Below, piece after piece: positions 1-9,847 of a stretch of 64,000 nucleotides of DNA. The stretch comes from Succinivibrio dextrinosolvens (GTDB lineage: Bacteria > Pseudomonadota > Gammaproteobacteria > Enterobacterales > Succinivibrionaceae): assembly GCF_011065405.1 (NCBI RefSeq), contig NZ_CP047056.1, positions 1,510,747 to 1,574,746 of the forward strand. Direction: 5' to 3'. Numbering within the stretch: the stretch's first letter is position 1; every line of letters begins with the position of its first letter. The position numbers and the translations under genes were made by a program. The notes under the pieces were generated by a model. It saw nothing but the letters and a program-made list of their open reading frames with translations. It was not told the DNA's origin and did not search any database.

Positions 1-80
1 AAAAAAATTGATAGAATACTGCGATTATTCACCACTATAAACTGTACGGTGGTAATTTTTTAAGATTTCAGGAGCTATCT

Positions 81-344
81 GTGCCAAATATTAAATCTGC
101 AAAGAAGCGCGTTTTAATTTCTGAGAAGGCTCGTCAGCACAACGTTGCTGCACGTTCTAAGATGCGCACTTTAGTAAAGAACGTACTTAAGGCTGTTATG
201 GCTGGTAACAAGGACGAGGCTAAGGCTGCATTTGCATTAGCTGAGCCTGTTCTAGACCGTGCTGCAGGCAAGGGCCTTATTCACAAGAATAAGGCTGCTC
301 GTCATAAGAGCAAGTTAGCAGCTAAGATTAAGGCAATGAACTAA
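81..344 (+). CDS. rpsT: 30S ribosomal protein S20
   Basis: Encodes the small basic ribosomal protein S20, which binds 16S rRNA early in assembly of the 30S subunit. The 87-residue product has the usual length and the typical lysine/alanine-rich helical composition, opening with [11 protein letters not shown] as in gammaproteobacterial S20. The start is GTG at 81, with a ribosome binding site (AGGAG) about seven bases upstream; a GTG or TTG start is common for this gene and is often linked to autoregulation. It stands alone here, followed by a clear intrinsic terminator, as is usual for rpsT. Confidence 0.97.
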   Translation: MPNIKSAKKRVLISEKARQHNVAARSKMRTLVKNVLKAVMAGNKDEAKAAFALAEPVLDRAAGKGLIHKNKAARHKSKLAAKIKAMN

Positions 345-377
345 TAGACAGTTTCACTGTTAAAAGTTTATATAAAG

Positions 378-405
378 AAGGGAGATTTGATAATCTCCCT
401 TTTGT
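378..405 (+). terminator. Intrinsic terminator of rpsT
   Basis: Ten-base perfect stem (AAGGGAGATT at 378-387 paired with 392-401) with a four-base loop, followed by T-rich sequence. It lies about 35 bases after the rpsT stop codon and points in the same direction. Confidence 0.9.
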
Positions 406-493
406 TTCACCCTCTCATATAAAATCACCACAAAATCAGAGTTAGTTTTGAGAATAACACTCGCTCAGTCTCTGCTCTACATTTGCATTTCAA

Positions 494-2137
494 CTATTCA
501 CAAACATTCCACAGGACAACAGCTTTATCTTCAGCACTGATCACCACGCCGACACGAATTATTTCTTTTATAGGAAGAATTTCTCCATAGCGCTTATCTT
601 TTGACTGTTCAAGAGCTTCTTCTAAAAGCTTATCCTTCGAGTCGTTTGTTCTTGCAAGCTTAAACTCAAAGACAAATCTTGTCTCTGGCATCTCTACAAC
701 CAGATCTGCCATGCCGATTGAATTAATAACTTCTTTTCTGGAGTTTATTCCAGCAACACACATGGCAAGATCGATAAAATCTCTACAATTGCGTTCATCT
801 GTGAATGCAACCTTATTGTCGTAACCAAAACTGTTTAAAACAACATTAAAATGTTTTATGAGATTCTCATAATTAAGTTTTTTGAAATCATCTTTCAGAG
901 CAATTGCTGTCCTTTCCTCTTAAACCGTAATAGGAGTATCTCTTACTTTAATTAGATATAGGCTTGCCAAAGCAGATTTTACTTCAAGATTTGGAGGAAC
1001 TAAAAACAAGCTCTCTCCACCTAAATCATTCTCTTCTGTTCTTACTGTGAGATAACCTGTCTGGTACAAAAGACTTACTGTGGGCACATCAAAGAAATCA
1101 TAGAAAGCTGATAATTCTTCATCCCCAATTTTAACTTTCTGAATCTGAGTTAATGGCGTATTCTGTATACTCTTTATATATTTTGAAATTAGTGTCGGAT
1201 AAGCTCCACCAGTTTCATACCAAAAGTTTTTAAAACCATTCTCTGGAGCTGATAAGAAATTAAGAACTGACCAAGGATTATGAAGCAGTGTTTCATTCTC
1301 GGCATGGAATCTGTATCCGTCATAATGGGATTTTATCTTTGCATAGCACTCTTCTTTTGATAGATTCAGAATACTGGCAGCGTTCTCAACATATTCATCA
1401 AAATACTGATGCATGTCAGATTCCGTATACCCCAACAAAGGCGCAAATTTAGCTTCAAGACCTAAATCTCTTAGATTGTTAAGCTGAGAGAATACAGATG
1501 TTTTTGCAAAACGACCTACACCTGTAATAAAGATGGATCTCATTTTTCCTGTCAGAGATTTAATTGTTCCAAAGAATCCCTGAAGGAAAACTCTGTATTC
1601 ATTAAATAGTTTTTCATCATCAAGAGAATGAGTTAAAGGATAATCGTATTCATCAATTAGAAGAACAAATTCACTAGGTGAACTTGAAATAATATCTGTT
1701 AGCAGTGAATCTGATTTATATGTTCCTGAACTATTTGTTCGAGTGATATTTAGATTATTCGCTATTTTATCGAGAATATCGTAAATCTTAGCATCAAAAT
1801 CAATGGGACTTGTGTACGCAAAAGAAGAAAAATCCAAGTGAATAACTTTATAAGTCTTTCCTTTTTCTCTTTCTTCCCAAAATTTTTCTATCTTTAGGCC
1901 TTTAAAGAACTTGGTTCCATTAGAAAATAAAGATTCAAGAGTTGATATAAGAAGAGATTTGCCGAAACGACGTGGTCTTGAAAGAAAATTAGGCCCCTCA
2001 AGATATGCAAATTCGTAAATCAAATCAGTGTGATCAACGTAAATCTGATTTGATAAACGTAATTCTTCAAAGCCACTTTTTGCTTTCGGAAGTTTTGTAA
2101 TATCTACCATCTTATATTTCCGACGAATAAGAAACAT
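494..2137 (-). pseudogene. AAA-ATPase-like/PD-(D/E)XK protein, broken by one in-frame stop
   Basis: This is a member of the family with an N-terminal AAA-ATPase-like domain (Pfam AAA-ATPase_like) and a C-terminal PD-(D/E)XK nuclease-like domain (PDDEXK_9, formerly DUF1703); its function is unknown. A single TAA at 920-922 interrupts an otherwise continuous frame. Translation past it gives about 140 further residues aligning with the C-terminus of the intact neighbour at 2230-3849, including the nuclease core (ADL followed by FEFKL). The upstream part keeps the Walker A-like RPRRFGKSL and the Walker B motif LIDEYD. A start at 2110 (MVDITKL) matches the neighbour; 2137 is the longest possible. 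A truncated 405-residue ATPase lacking the nuclease could still be made. A re-initiated fragment from 763 is possible but has no evident ribosome binding site. Confidence 0.85.
984..1535. repeat. Long direct repeat, copy 1
   Basis: About 552 bases that read identically by eye to 2723-3274. They encode the middle of both AAA/PD-(D/E)XK paralogues, from just after the Walker B region to the end of the ATPase-like part. Sequence on both sides diverges abruptly, which points to recent duplication or gene conversion. Confidence 0.85.
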
Positions 2138-2229
2138 CTCTTATAATCTATGTTTCATATTCTACTACAAACAAAATATAAGAGACAAAATCTCCAGCAT
2201 GGTCTATAAAGTCATCTGTGGATTTATAT

Positions 2230-3849
2230 CTATTCGAAAACATTCCACAGGACAACAGCTTTATCCTCGGCACTGATCACCACTCCGACTCGGATTAGCT
2301 CTTTTATCGGAAGAATTTCTCCATAGCGCTTATCCTTTGACTGTTCAAGAGCTTCGTCTAGCAGTTTATTTTCAGAGGCTCTGTTTTTTGAAAGCTTAAA
2401 CTCAAAGACATATCTCGTTTTCGGAAGCTCCACGATCAAATCTGCTCTGCCCTTTGCACTGAGGACTTCTCTTTGTGCATTTAATCCTGATAGGGTTAAA
2501 GTAAAATAAATAATATCTCTACAGTAATGTTCTGAATTAAAAGCTTCATTATCATCGTACCCAAAGGTATTGAGAGCTGCAGAGAAAGTTTTTATCATTC
2601 TCTCAAGATTATGAGTTTCAAAGTTATTTACAAGTGCTGTTGAAAAATCCTTAATAACATTATTCTCAACAGCATTTTTTCTAATTTTTACGTAGTAAAG
2701 TTTTGTTAAGGCAGACTTTACCTCAAGATTTGGAGGAACTAAAAACAAGCTCTCTCCACCTAAATCATTCTCTTCTGTTCTTACTGTGAGATAACCTGTC
2801 TGGTACAAAAGACTTACTGTGGGCACATCAAAGAAATCATAGAAAGCTGATAATTCTTCATCCCCAATTTTAACTTTCTGAATCTGAGTTAATGGCGTAT
2901 TCTGTATACTCTTTATATATTTTGAAATTAGTGTCGGATAAGCTCCACCAGTTTCATACCAAAAGTTTTTAAAACCATTCTCTGGAGCTGATAAGAAATT
3001 AAGAACTGACCAAGGATTATGAAGCAGTGTTTCATTCTCGGCATGGAATCTGTATCCGTCATAATGGGATTTTATCTTTGCATAGCACTCTTCTTTTGAT
3101 AGATTCAGAATACTGGCAGCGTTCTCAACATATTCATCAAAATACTGATGCATGTCAGATTCCGTATACCCCAACAAAGGCGCAAATTTAGCTTCAAGAC
3201 CTAAATCTCTTAGATTGTTAAGCTGAGAGAATACAGATGTTTTTGCAAAACGACCTACACCTGTAATAAAGATGAATCTCATTTTGCTTGTTTCTGATTT
3301 GATTGTTCCGAAAAAGCCCTGTATATATTTTCTATATTCTTCGAATAAATCTTTATCATCAAGTGAATGTGTTAGAGGATAATCGTACTCGTCGATTAAA
3401 AGAACAACCTTTCCTGGATTGTCAGTAACAATCTTGTACAGAATAGTTCCGGCATCATCTGTAGTAAGAAGCTCTCTTACCTTAATATTCTGAGTTAGGA
3501 TATTATCCTTTAATCTCTCACAAAGCCTAAAATTAAACTCATTTTTGTCAGAGAATATTAAAGAAGAAAAGTCTAGACGTATAACCTTATAAGTATTCCC
3601 CCTCTCTCTTTCCTCCCATAGCTTTTCTATCTTAAGTCCTTTAAAAAACTCCGTACCATTAGAAAAAAGAGATTCTAGAGAAGAGATTAGCAGGGACTTT
3701 CCGAAACGACGTGGTCTTGAAAGAAAATTAGGCCCCTCAAGATATGCAAATTCGTAAATCAAATCTGTGTGATCAACGTAAATCTGATTCGATAAACGTA
3801 ATTCTTCAAAGCCACTTTTTGCTTTCGGAAGTTTTGTAATATCTACCAT
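2230..3849 (-). CDS. AAA-ATPase-like protein with C-terminal PD-(D/E)XK nuclease-like domain
   Basis: Intact 539-residue paralogue of the broken gene downstream. Residues 24-35 carry the family signature (YVDHTDLI). Residues 45-53 are the Walker A-like RPRRFGKSL, 151-156 the Walker B LIDEYD, 196-215 a sensor-like segment, and 262-268 the conserved HYDGYRF. The nuclease-like domain near the C-terminus keeps D470 (GRAD) and E483/K485 (FEFKL), so the metal-binding core looks intact. The ATG at 3849 is preceded by AAAGGAT at good spacing. Biochemical function is not established for this family; proposals range from mobile-element or restriction-like nucleases to regulators. Compared with the broken copy, residues about 99-190 and beyond 383 diverge while the rest is almost identical. 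Confidence 0.88.
   Translation of the reverse strand: MVDITKLPKAKSGFEELRLSNQIYVDHTDLIYEFAYLEGPNFLSRPRRFGKSLLISSLESLFSNGTEFFKGLKIEKLWEERERGNTYKVIRLDFSSLIFSDKNEFNFRLCERLKDNILTQNIKVRELLTTDDAGTILYKIVTDNPGKVVLLIDEYDYPLTHSLDDKDLFEEYRKYIQGFFGTIKSETSKMRFIFITGVGRFAKTSVFSQLNNLRDLGLEAKFAPLLGYTESDMHQYFDEYVENAASILNLSKEECYAKIKSHYDGYRFHAENETLLHNPWSVLNFLSAPENGFKNFWYETGGAYPTLISKYIKSIQNTPLTQIQKVKIGDEELSAFYDFFDVPTVSLLYQTGYLTVRTEENDLGGESLFLVPPNLEVKSALTKLYYVKIRKNAVENNVIKDFSTALVNNFETHNLERMIKTFSAALNTFGYDDNEAFNSEHYCRDIIYFTLTLSGLNAQREVLSAKGRADLIVELPKTRYVFEFKLSKNRASENKLLDEALEQSKDKRYGEILPIKELIRVGVVISAEDKAVVLWNVFE
2723..3274. repeat. Long direct repeat, copy 2
   Basis: Partner of 984-1535, at an offset of 1739 bases. 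The block ends sharply at a G/A difference at 3275 and, at the other end, within a conserved glutamate/valine codon stretch. Confidence 0.85.
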
Positions 3850-4240
3850 TATCCTTTTGTCTCTATAATAACTTCAACTCTCTACATTTCATTTTACAAC
3901 AAATAACTGCCATGTTATATGCGACGGAATATGTTAAGTTTGAAATTATAAAAAGGACATAAAAAGAGCTTAACCTTAAAAGATCAAGCTCGAAAAAAAG
4001 AAATGAAAACAGAATTGAGACGTTCAGTTATTCCTAGTTAACCTTAAAAGCTGCAGGAGTTACACCAAAATAGCGTTTAAATTCTCTGCTGAACTGAGAT
4101 ACACTCTCATAGCCAACTTCAAAAGCAGCAACATAAGCTTTAACATTTTTGGTAATAATCAGATCTTTTGCCCTATTCAGACGTAGCTTCTTGATATACT
4201 GGATTGGAGTATCAGAAGTAATCTGTCTGAAGATACGGTA

Positions 4241-4263
4241 AAAAGAAGGTAACTACTCAGAAC
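4241..4263. repeat. IS66 left end: target duplication plus inverted repeat
   Basis: Target duplication AAAAGAAG at 4241-4248, then the left terminal inverted repeat GTAACTACTCAGAAC at 4249-4263. Confidence 0.93.
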
Positions 4264-6186
4264 GGTAGCATAAGCCAAAAATTGTTTTGAGTATTTTGAC
4301 TGACTTTTACAGTCAGTTTGTTCTTTTAGAATTTACATTGTGAATTGTCTCACATTCCTAATCAAAATGCTTTTTTCTTTGCATTTACCTGGAATAGCCC
4401 ATATTGCTCATATAACGCGAATACAGCGATGTTGTTTTGAAGTGCTTTGTTTTGTCATTTTGACTGCTAATCGATCTGTAGCGATCTGCTCAGATCCTTC
4501 TCGATCGTTTTGAAGCACATAGTGTTCCTCTGATTTCTATGACGAAAAGTGCTGAAATTCAGGATGTTATAATTACATCAGTAATAATAACAGTCGGGAA
4601 TTTGATGTGGATTTAAAAGAACTGAAAAAGCAGGTAGAGCAGATAACAAAGGAGCTTAAAAGTAAAGCTTCAGGTGACACTGCTGTACTCGTTGATTCTC
4701 TTTCATTCCTTTTCAGCATTATGCTTGAAACAAGTGCTGGCATTCTGGTTCAAAATGAGAAAATAGCAAAGCAGAATGAGCGCTTGACTAATACCATCCT
4801 CGATCTGCAGGAAACCATAAAAGACCTGCGCAGACAGTTAAATATGGATTCCCATAACAGTTCAAAACCACCATCAAGTGACGGTTATAAGAAGCCAAAT
4901 AAGGCAAGAAGTCTGAGAAAACCAACAGGCAGAAAGCCAGGCGGGCAGAAAGGACACAGTGGAGCGAACATGGAGGTACCACATAAGCCTGATGAGGTAA
5001 AGAAACATCATCCCAATAAATGTATGACCTGTCCACATTTTGCCTCATGCGTTGCAAACGGAAATGTATTTGAGTGCGGGGAAAAGAGATTTATTGTTGA
5101 AGCAGTTGTAACCACAAAGGTAATCGAGCATCAGAGCATGAAAGCGGTAGCCTGTCCATGTGGCGAAAGCAAATTTAAAGGAGAATTCCCTGAAGAGGTT
5201 AAAGCCTATGTTCAGTATGGAGATACCTTTACTGCAATGGCTGGACTTCTAAGCACCTTTGGTGCAGTAAGTACAGACAGAATTCAGACTATCATTGATG
5301 GAATGTTTAGTGTAACTCTGTCAGAGGGCACCATCTGTTCAATGGTAGAAAAATGCGGACAAAAGGTAACACCGATAGTAGAGAAAATCAAAGAACTGCT
5401 GATTGGCTCTTCTGTTGTTAACTTCGATGAAACCGGTGTCAGAGTCGAAGGCTCTACACAGTGGGTACATAACTCATCCAATGCTAAATACACCTATCTT
5501 ACCGTTAATAAGAAACGAGGACAGGAAGGCATAGAAGATAATGGTGTAATTCAGAATTTCGGTGGAACTGCAGTCCATGACTGCTGGGGCGCCTACTGGA
5601 AATTCAAAGATATTCTCCATGCTGTCTGCTGCGCTCATCTGTTAAGAGAACTTATAGCCAATATTGAGAATAATCCAAAACATGTATGGGCTGAAAGACT
5701 CAAGACTCTTCTTATAACCATGAAAACCGCAAAAGAACAGGCTATAGAAGAAGGTAAAACAGAGTTAAGAGAGAATCTAATAAAAGCTCTTGAGCATGAG
5801 TATGACGAAATTATGGCTTATGCCAATATGGAATGTCCACCTCCGGATAAGATAGAGCCTAAAAAACGAGGTAAAAAGAAGAAAGGCAAGGAAAGAGCCT
5901 TAATAGACAGACTGATTAAGCTCAAGGATTCGGTGTGCCTGTTTATACATAACTTCCTGGTTCCGTTTGATAACAATCAGGCGGAGAGAGACTTACGCAA
6001 TGTAAAGACTAAGGCAAAGGTTTCAGGATGTTTTCGTACAAAGGCTGGAGCTCAGACCTACCTCAAGATTACATCCTATCTCAGCACCGCCAAGAAGCAT
6101 GGCATAAATGCATTCGAAGCATTGGCTCTTGCCTTCAAAGGCGAAACTGAGAAAGTTTTAATTTAAGGGTGGTTCTGAGCAGTTAC
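4249..6186 (+). mobile_element. Complete IS66-family insertion sequence (single-ORF type)
   Basis: An element of 1938 bp with 15-bp terminal inverted repeats (4249-4263 and 6172-6186, 14 of 15 matching). It is flanked by a perfect 8-bp direct repeat AAAAGAAG, the target-duplication length characteristic of IS66. It carries only the large transposase gene and no accessory tnpA or tnpB, as in the ISBst12 subgroup. It is inserted in the AraC-type gene in opposite orientation. The matching target duplication and an empty site that restores the gene exactly suggest recent insertion. Confidence 0.95.
4607..6166 (+). CDS. IS66-family transposase
   Basis: A 519-residue DDE transposase that moves the surrounding IS66 element. 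An N-terminal coiled coil is followed by the family motif HNSSKPPSSDG (about 83-93) and a zinc-finger-like cysteine cluster (CMTCPHFASC, about 139-148). The catalytic domain has D274 in NFDETGVR, D325 in VHDCWGAYW and the glutamate in NNQAERDLRN near the C-terminus. The GTG start at 4607 is preceded by a GGGA ribosome binding site; an overlapping ATG at 4605 is out of frame. The ORF is uninterrupted and all three catalytic acids are present, so the transposase is probably active. Confidence 0.95.
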   Translation: MDLKELKKQVEQITKELKSKASGDTAVLVDSLSFLFSIMLETSAGILVQNEKIAKQNERLTNTILDLQETIKDLRRQLNMDSHNSSKPPSSDGYKKPNKARSLRKPTGRKPGGQKGHSGANMEVPHKPDEVKKHHPNKCMTCPHFASCVANGNVFECGEKRFIVEAVVTTKVIEHQSMKAVACPCGESKFKGEFPEEVKAYVQYGDTFTAMAGLLSTFGAVSTDRIQTIIDGMFSVTLSEGTICSMVEKCGQKVTPIVEKIKELLIGSSVVNFDETGVRVEGSTQWVHNSSNAKYTYLTVNKKRGQEGIEDNGVIQNFGGTAVHDCWGAYWKFKDILHAVCCAHLLRELIANIENNPKHVWAERLKTLLITMKTAKEQAIEEGKTELRENLIKALEHEYDEIMAYANMECPPPDKIEPKKRGKKKKGKERALIDRLIKLKDSVCLFIHNFLVPFDNNQAERDLRNVKTKAKVSGCFRTKAGAQTYLKITSYLSTAKKHGINAFEALALAFKGETEKVLI

Positions 6187-6194
6187 AAAAGAAG
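6172..6194. repeat. IS66 right end: inverted repeat plus target duplication
   Basis: Right terminal inverted repeat at 6172-6186 (read inwards GTAACTGCTCAGAAC), followed by the second copy of AAAAGAAG at 6187-6194. Confidence 0.93.
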
Positions 6195-7040
6195 AAACAC
6201 TCAGATGAGCATCCTCTGCAAGCTTATTGATATCCAAATCCTTGTTGTAATTATTCTGAATAATTCCAATGATATTTGATACCAGAGCCAAAGGTCCGGA
6301 ATTAAGAGCAATCTTATACAGAAGTTCGGACTGTTCTCCTGTCATTGCTCTATAAAGAACCTCTCTCTTAAGGGTATCACCTAAAATTCGGGCATCCTGT
6401 TCATTGGTCAGGCACTGTAAAAATCTGATAATTGAGCTTCTGAATGAGTCAGACATAACAGAAGGGCCAAAAGGATGAGGTACTACTTTAAGATCATTTT
6501 TCTGGAATGAATCCATAAGGCCCATTTCTTCTACAAGCTCACGGATTTCATTGATGGTAAAACCAATGAATATTCCTTTAACAGGTTCGTCCTTATTTGC
6601 ACATATTTCACAGTTCAGGGGCATGGTCATAGAGCAGACTACATACTCACCGCCGGTATATTTGAAGCATATATCATCCATAGTCAGGATCTTAGAACCA
6701 CTGAACATTATGCATAAACCTGCAGGATATACACTTGGTTCTGCATTTTTAGAGAAAGACTCTTTAAAATAATGCACTCCTTTTACAGGACAGTAAGTAA
6801 TACCGTCGGAAATGCTTGGAAAATATTTTAAAGCTTCTTCAAAAACAGCCATGTAATAACCTCGATGACTTATCGTCAAAAAAAATTTTGCATATTATAC
6901 TATAAGTTTATGACATAAAATGATGGTATTAGGCAATTTATTTACAAAAATGTGCAATTTCAGTAAGTAAGATGTAAAAAAAATTTTTCAAAAGAGCATT
7001 TTTTTATCAAAAGACGTTTTAAGAGAGAAAAAATGAGATA

Positions 7041-7562
7041 CTAAGCAACTGTACTTATCTGAAGCTGAATACGACTGGCTTGGATTTCATCCAGAACATC
7101 AAAACCATCTCCTGTCTCATGGATTTCCTCATAAGATAAGGATTTTCCTTCATATTCCTTTCTCAGTTTTTCCTGTTTTAAAGGAGGAAGTTCTCCAAAT
7201 ACTTCTGGAGCTAATTCTCTCTGGAAAGGAGTTAAAGGTTCATTCCTGATGCACTGGGCCAAAAAGACCTGAGACATACCATCTGAAGAAAATGCTTCTG
7301 TGAGAGACTGAGCTCTGTCAAAATCCTCACTCTGAGCATATTTTCTCTGTTCAGGTAAAAGATGAAACTTCTTTCTAAGATTAACGTCTTTTTCTTCAGT
7401 AACTTTTGGATTGTATAGAGGATGATCAGTCAGATCATGGGAAAGCATTGCCAGCATTAAAGAAAAATCAGCATGATTACCAGCGTGAACATCTTTATTA
7501 AGACGCTCTCCAAGCTGCATTTCATCAACAAGATACTGATTTCTAATGTTTGAAGTTAACAC
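7041..7562 (-). CDS. Conserved gammaproteobacterial protein, VC2046/SO_2500-like
   Basis: A 173-residue soluble protein without signal peptide or membrane segment. The N-terminal pattern (LVDEMQLGERLNKDV followed by ADFSLMLAMLS) resembles, from memory, the uncharacterised VC2046/SO_2500 family of Vibrio and Shewanella; a profile search would settle this. The rest is acidic and helical, rich in Glu, Lys and Leu. It is transcribed alone, downstream of the broken AraC-type gene and on the same strand. No function can be assigned. The 299 bases to the next gene (7563-7861) hold nothing I recognise apart from that gene's ribosome binding site. Confidence 0.6.
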   Translation of the reverse strand: MLTSNIRNQYLVDEMQLGERLNKDVHAGNHADFSLMLAMLSHDLTDHPLYNPKVTEEKDVNLRKKFHLLPEQRKYAQSEDFDRAQSLTEAFSSDGMSQVFLAQCIRNEPLTPFQRELAPEVFGELPPLKQEKLRKEYEGKSLSYEEIHETGDGFDVLDEIQASRIQLQISTVA

Positions 7563-7861
7563 TACTTTATTCTCCGCTCTGCCTTTATATATGTTTACGG
7601 CAGAAAAAAAATTTTATTAAGAAGAAAATGAAGTAAAAGCTCTCGCTAACTTATAAATTCTCAAGAGAAAACACAGAAACAATGGTAAAATCTAATACAG
7701 TTAAATATGGTTATATGCTAGACAGGGCAAGGGATGAGAGCAGATTTAATGATAGAGAAAATTTGGAGTCTGTCAAAATCCTGCGAACACAGAGTTAATC
7801 TCTTGACCTGCGCAAATTCTCTTATATAGCCATAATCTGATAAGACAGCGGGAGACGGCAG

Positions 7862-9481
7862 ATGAAGAAAATTGCAAATTCAGAAAATATAGAGCAATTC
7901 AGTCTGAACGATTACATATATGTTGATAAAACAGAATATATCTTTAATCTGATTAATACCTATGAAAGAGTCTTTTTCTCTCGCCCTCGTCGCTTTGGCA
8001 AATCTCTAACCTTAAACACAATAGGAACTCTTTTTGAAAAAGGTGTTAATCCTTATTTTAAAGGGACTTGGATTTATGATAAGTGGAATCAGGGGACTTA
8101 TCCAATTCTTCATTTGAATTTTCTTGAATATTCAACATGTGATTTAAACGCTTTTAAATTAAGCATGTGTCAGCCCATACGAGATTTTGCAAGACTGAAC
8201 GGAATCAGAGACTACACTGATGATAGCGAGCCCAATAATCTTATAAGAAACATATTCACGGTTATGCCGGAAGGAATGCAACTTGTACTCCTAATTGATG
8301 AATACGACTGTCAGCTTACAGCAAATATAAACAACAGGGAATTATATGATAAGTTCAGAACATTTATCAGAGAATTCTATGGAGTTCTAAAGGGAAAGAA
8401 ACAGATTAAATTCATGGCATTAACAGGAGTAACCAGATTAAAAGATGTTTCCATTTTCTCTGTTGGCTCAGATATAAAAGATTTAAGTTATGATCATGCA
8501 TTCTCTCAAATGATTGGTTTTACGCGAGAAGAGATAAAGAAATTCTATATTGATTACCTTAAGATTGGTATTAGCTATATAAAAAATATCAAAACAGAGG
8601 CTGTAACCGAAGCTGACATTGAAGAATTTCTTGACAGCATGGCAGAGCATTATGATAGTTACTGCTTTGATAATTATTGCGAGCGAAAAGTATTCTCAAC
8701 ATATTCTGTAAATAATTTTCTACAGGCCATAGTTAAAGATGAAAGAGTGTCCTTTGGTGACTATTGGTATGAAGCAGGAGGTATTCCTTCAATTCTGAAA
8801 AACTATATGGAATCTCATGAAATAGATATTGAAAAATTTCTGTCCTCAGATATAAGTATCAATTATGATGATTTTATGAACCCGACATCACTACCAGATA
8901 TGAATGAGAACGTACTGATGTGTCAGACTGGATATCTCACCTTAAAATCTGATATAAAGCCACCTCGTCGGGTAAAGATAGGCTCAGCTAACAGAGAAGT
9001 AAGTTCTGCTTTAAATGCTCTGTTATCACAAAAGATCTTCACGCCTAGTGAGGTTGATTCTTTTTATGATGCTGATACCATTCTTGAGAATGGCACTGTG
9101 GATGAAATCATAAAACACTTAAACAGTGTTCTTGCAACTATTCCTTATGATAAATACCCTGTTGAAAAAGAATCTACGCTAAGAGCTTTACTTCTTATGT
9201 ATTTCTCGGGTTTAAGATGTGATGTCAGAGCAGAACAGCATAACTTCAAAGGTAGCAGTGACCTTTTGATAAACTTAAAAAAAAGACGAGTTGTTATTGA
9301 ATTAAAGTTCTCTAAAGATGGTAATGACTCTGACTCACTGTTAAAGGAAGCCGTTGAACAAATCAAAAAAAGAGAACATGGCATTGAAAATATTCGTGAC
9401 AGAGAACTGCTTCAGATCGCAGCGGTCTTTAACGGTTCTAATAATGTAAGAAAGATTACTGTCTTCGAACAGATTAGTTAA
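7862..9481 (+). CDS. AAA-ATPase-like protein with C-terminal PD-(D/E)XK nuclease-like domain
   Basis: A 539-residue member of a second subfamily. Visible parts: YVDKTEYIFNL (about 20-30), Walker A-like RPRRFGKSL at 41-49, Walker B LLIDEYD at 143-149, a sensor-like ALTGVTRLKDVSIFSVGSD, and a C-terminal nuclease-like core with D in GSSDLL and E/K in VIELKFS. The ATG is preceded by a strong GGGAGACGGCAG ribosome binding region that recurs at two other family genes in this window. It is followed in tandem by a close paralogue at 9848. The two proteins agree well in the Walker A half, the middle and the nuclease core. They diverge between Walker A and B (about residues 80-130) and in the linker before the nuclease. 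Function unknown. Confidence 0.88.
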   Translation: MKKIANSENIEQFSLNDYIYVDKTEYIFNLINTYERVFFSRPRRFGKSLTLNTIGTLFEKGVNPYFKGTWIYDKWNQGTYPILHLNFLEYSTCDLNAFKLSMCQPIRDFARLNGIRDYTDDSEPNNLIRNIFTVMPEGMQLVLLIDEYDCQLTANINNRELYDKFRTFIREFYGVLKGKKQIKFMALTGVTRLKDVSIFSVGSDIKDLSYDHAFSQMIGFTREEIKKFYIDYLKIGISYIKNIKTEAVTEADIEEFLDSMAEHYDSYCFDNYCERKVFSTYSVNNFLQAIVKDERVSFGDYWYEAGGIPSILKNYMESHEIDIEKFLSSDISINYDDFMNPTSLPDMNENVLMCQTGYLTLKSDIKPPRRVKIGSANREVSSALNALLSQKIFTPSEVDSFYDADTILENGTVDEIIKHLNSVLATIPYDKYPVEKESTLRALLLMYFSGLRCDVRAEQHNFKGSSDLLINLKKRRVVIELKFSKDGNDSDSLLKEAVEQIKKREHGIENIRDRELLQIAAVFNGSNNVRKITVFEQIS

Positions 9482-9847
9482 CTCCTGAATTTATGTAAAA
9501 AAAATTTTGACTCTTGACTATAATTGACTCAAGTTTTAGATAAAAAAAGGCGAATTAAGTTATTTGAGGAAAAATGGCAGAAAAAACATCTTTATTAAAT
9601 AACTCAAGTTTTGCATTTCGATTTTAACTAAAAATCGTTGTTTAAATGCGGTCTAGCACCACATTTTTATATATGGACCCACTTGAATGTGCAACAGTTG
9701 AGATAAAAACTAAGAATTATTAGTCGTAATTTTGATTTATAAAAGCACTATCTGATTCTTTTGGCAAAAGCATAACGACAATACTCTTCCACACATATCT
9801 ACTAATACAGGTATCATATAATCAGAGATGGGAACAGGAGACGGCAG
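9482..9847. other. Intergenic region between tandem AAA/PD-(D/E)XK genes
   Basis: AT-rich spacer of 366 bases without a credible gene. A TATAAT at about 9518 lacks a convincing -35 partner. The last bases carry the GGAGACGGCAG ribosome-binding segment shared with the gene at 7862. Confidence 0.6.

Larger units (their letters stand above)
4034..6879 (-). pseudogene. AraC-family transcriptional regulator, interrupted by IS66 element
   Basis: The N-terminal part (6879 down to 6187) encodes an AraC-type cupin-like effector domain and the start of the DNA-binding domain, ending at HLSVSSF. The remainder lies beyond the IS element at 4034-4248. Removing the IS and one copy of the 8-bp target duplication joins the two parts in frame as HLSVSSF-YRIFRQITSDTPIQYI. 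The second helix-turn-helix and a normal end (FGVTPAAFKVN, stop TAG at 4034-4036) follow. The intact ancestor was therefore about 300 residues. As it stands, translation would run about seven codons into the IS (VTAQNHP) and stop at 6163, giving a 238-residue protein without a complete DNA-binding domain, very probably non-functional. Its regulated genes are unknown. Confidence 0.92.

Noticed and set aside
494-763. Independent 89-residue gene
   Set aside because: It is the in-frame continuation of the gene ending at the TAA at 920, and aligns with the C-terminus of its paralogue.
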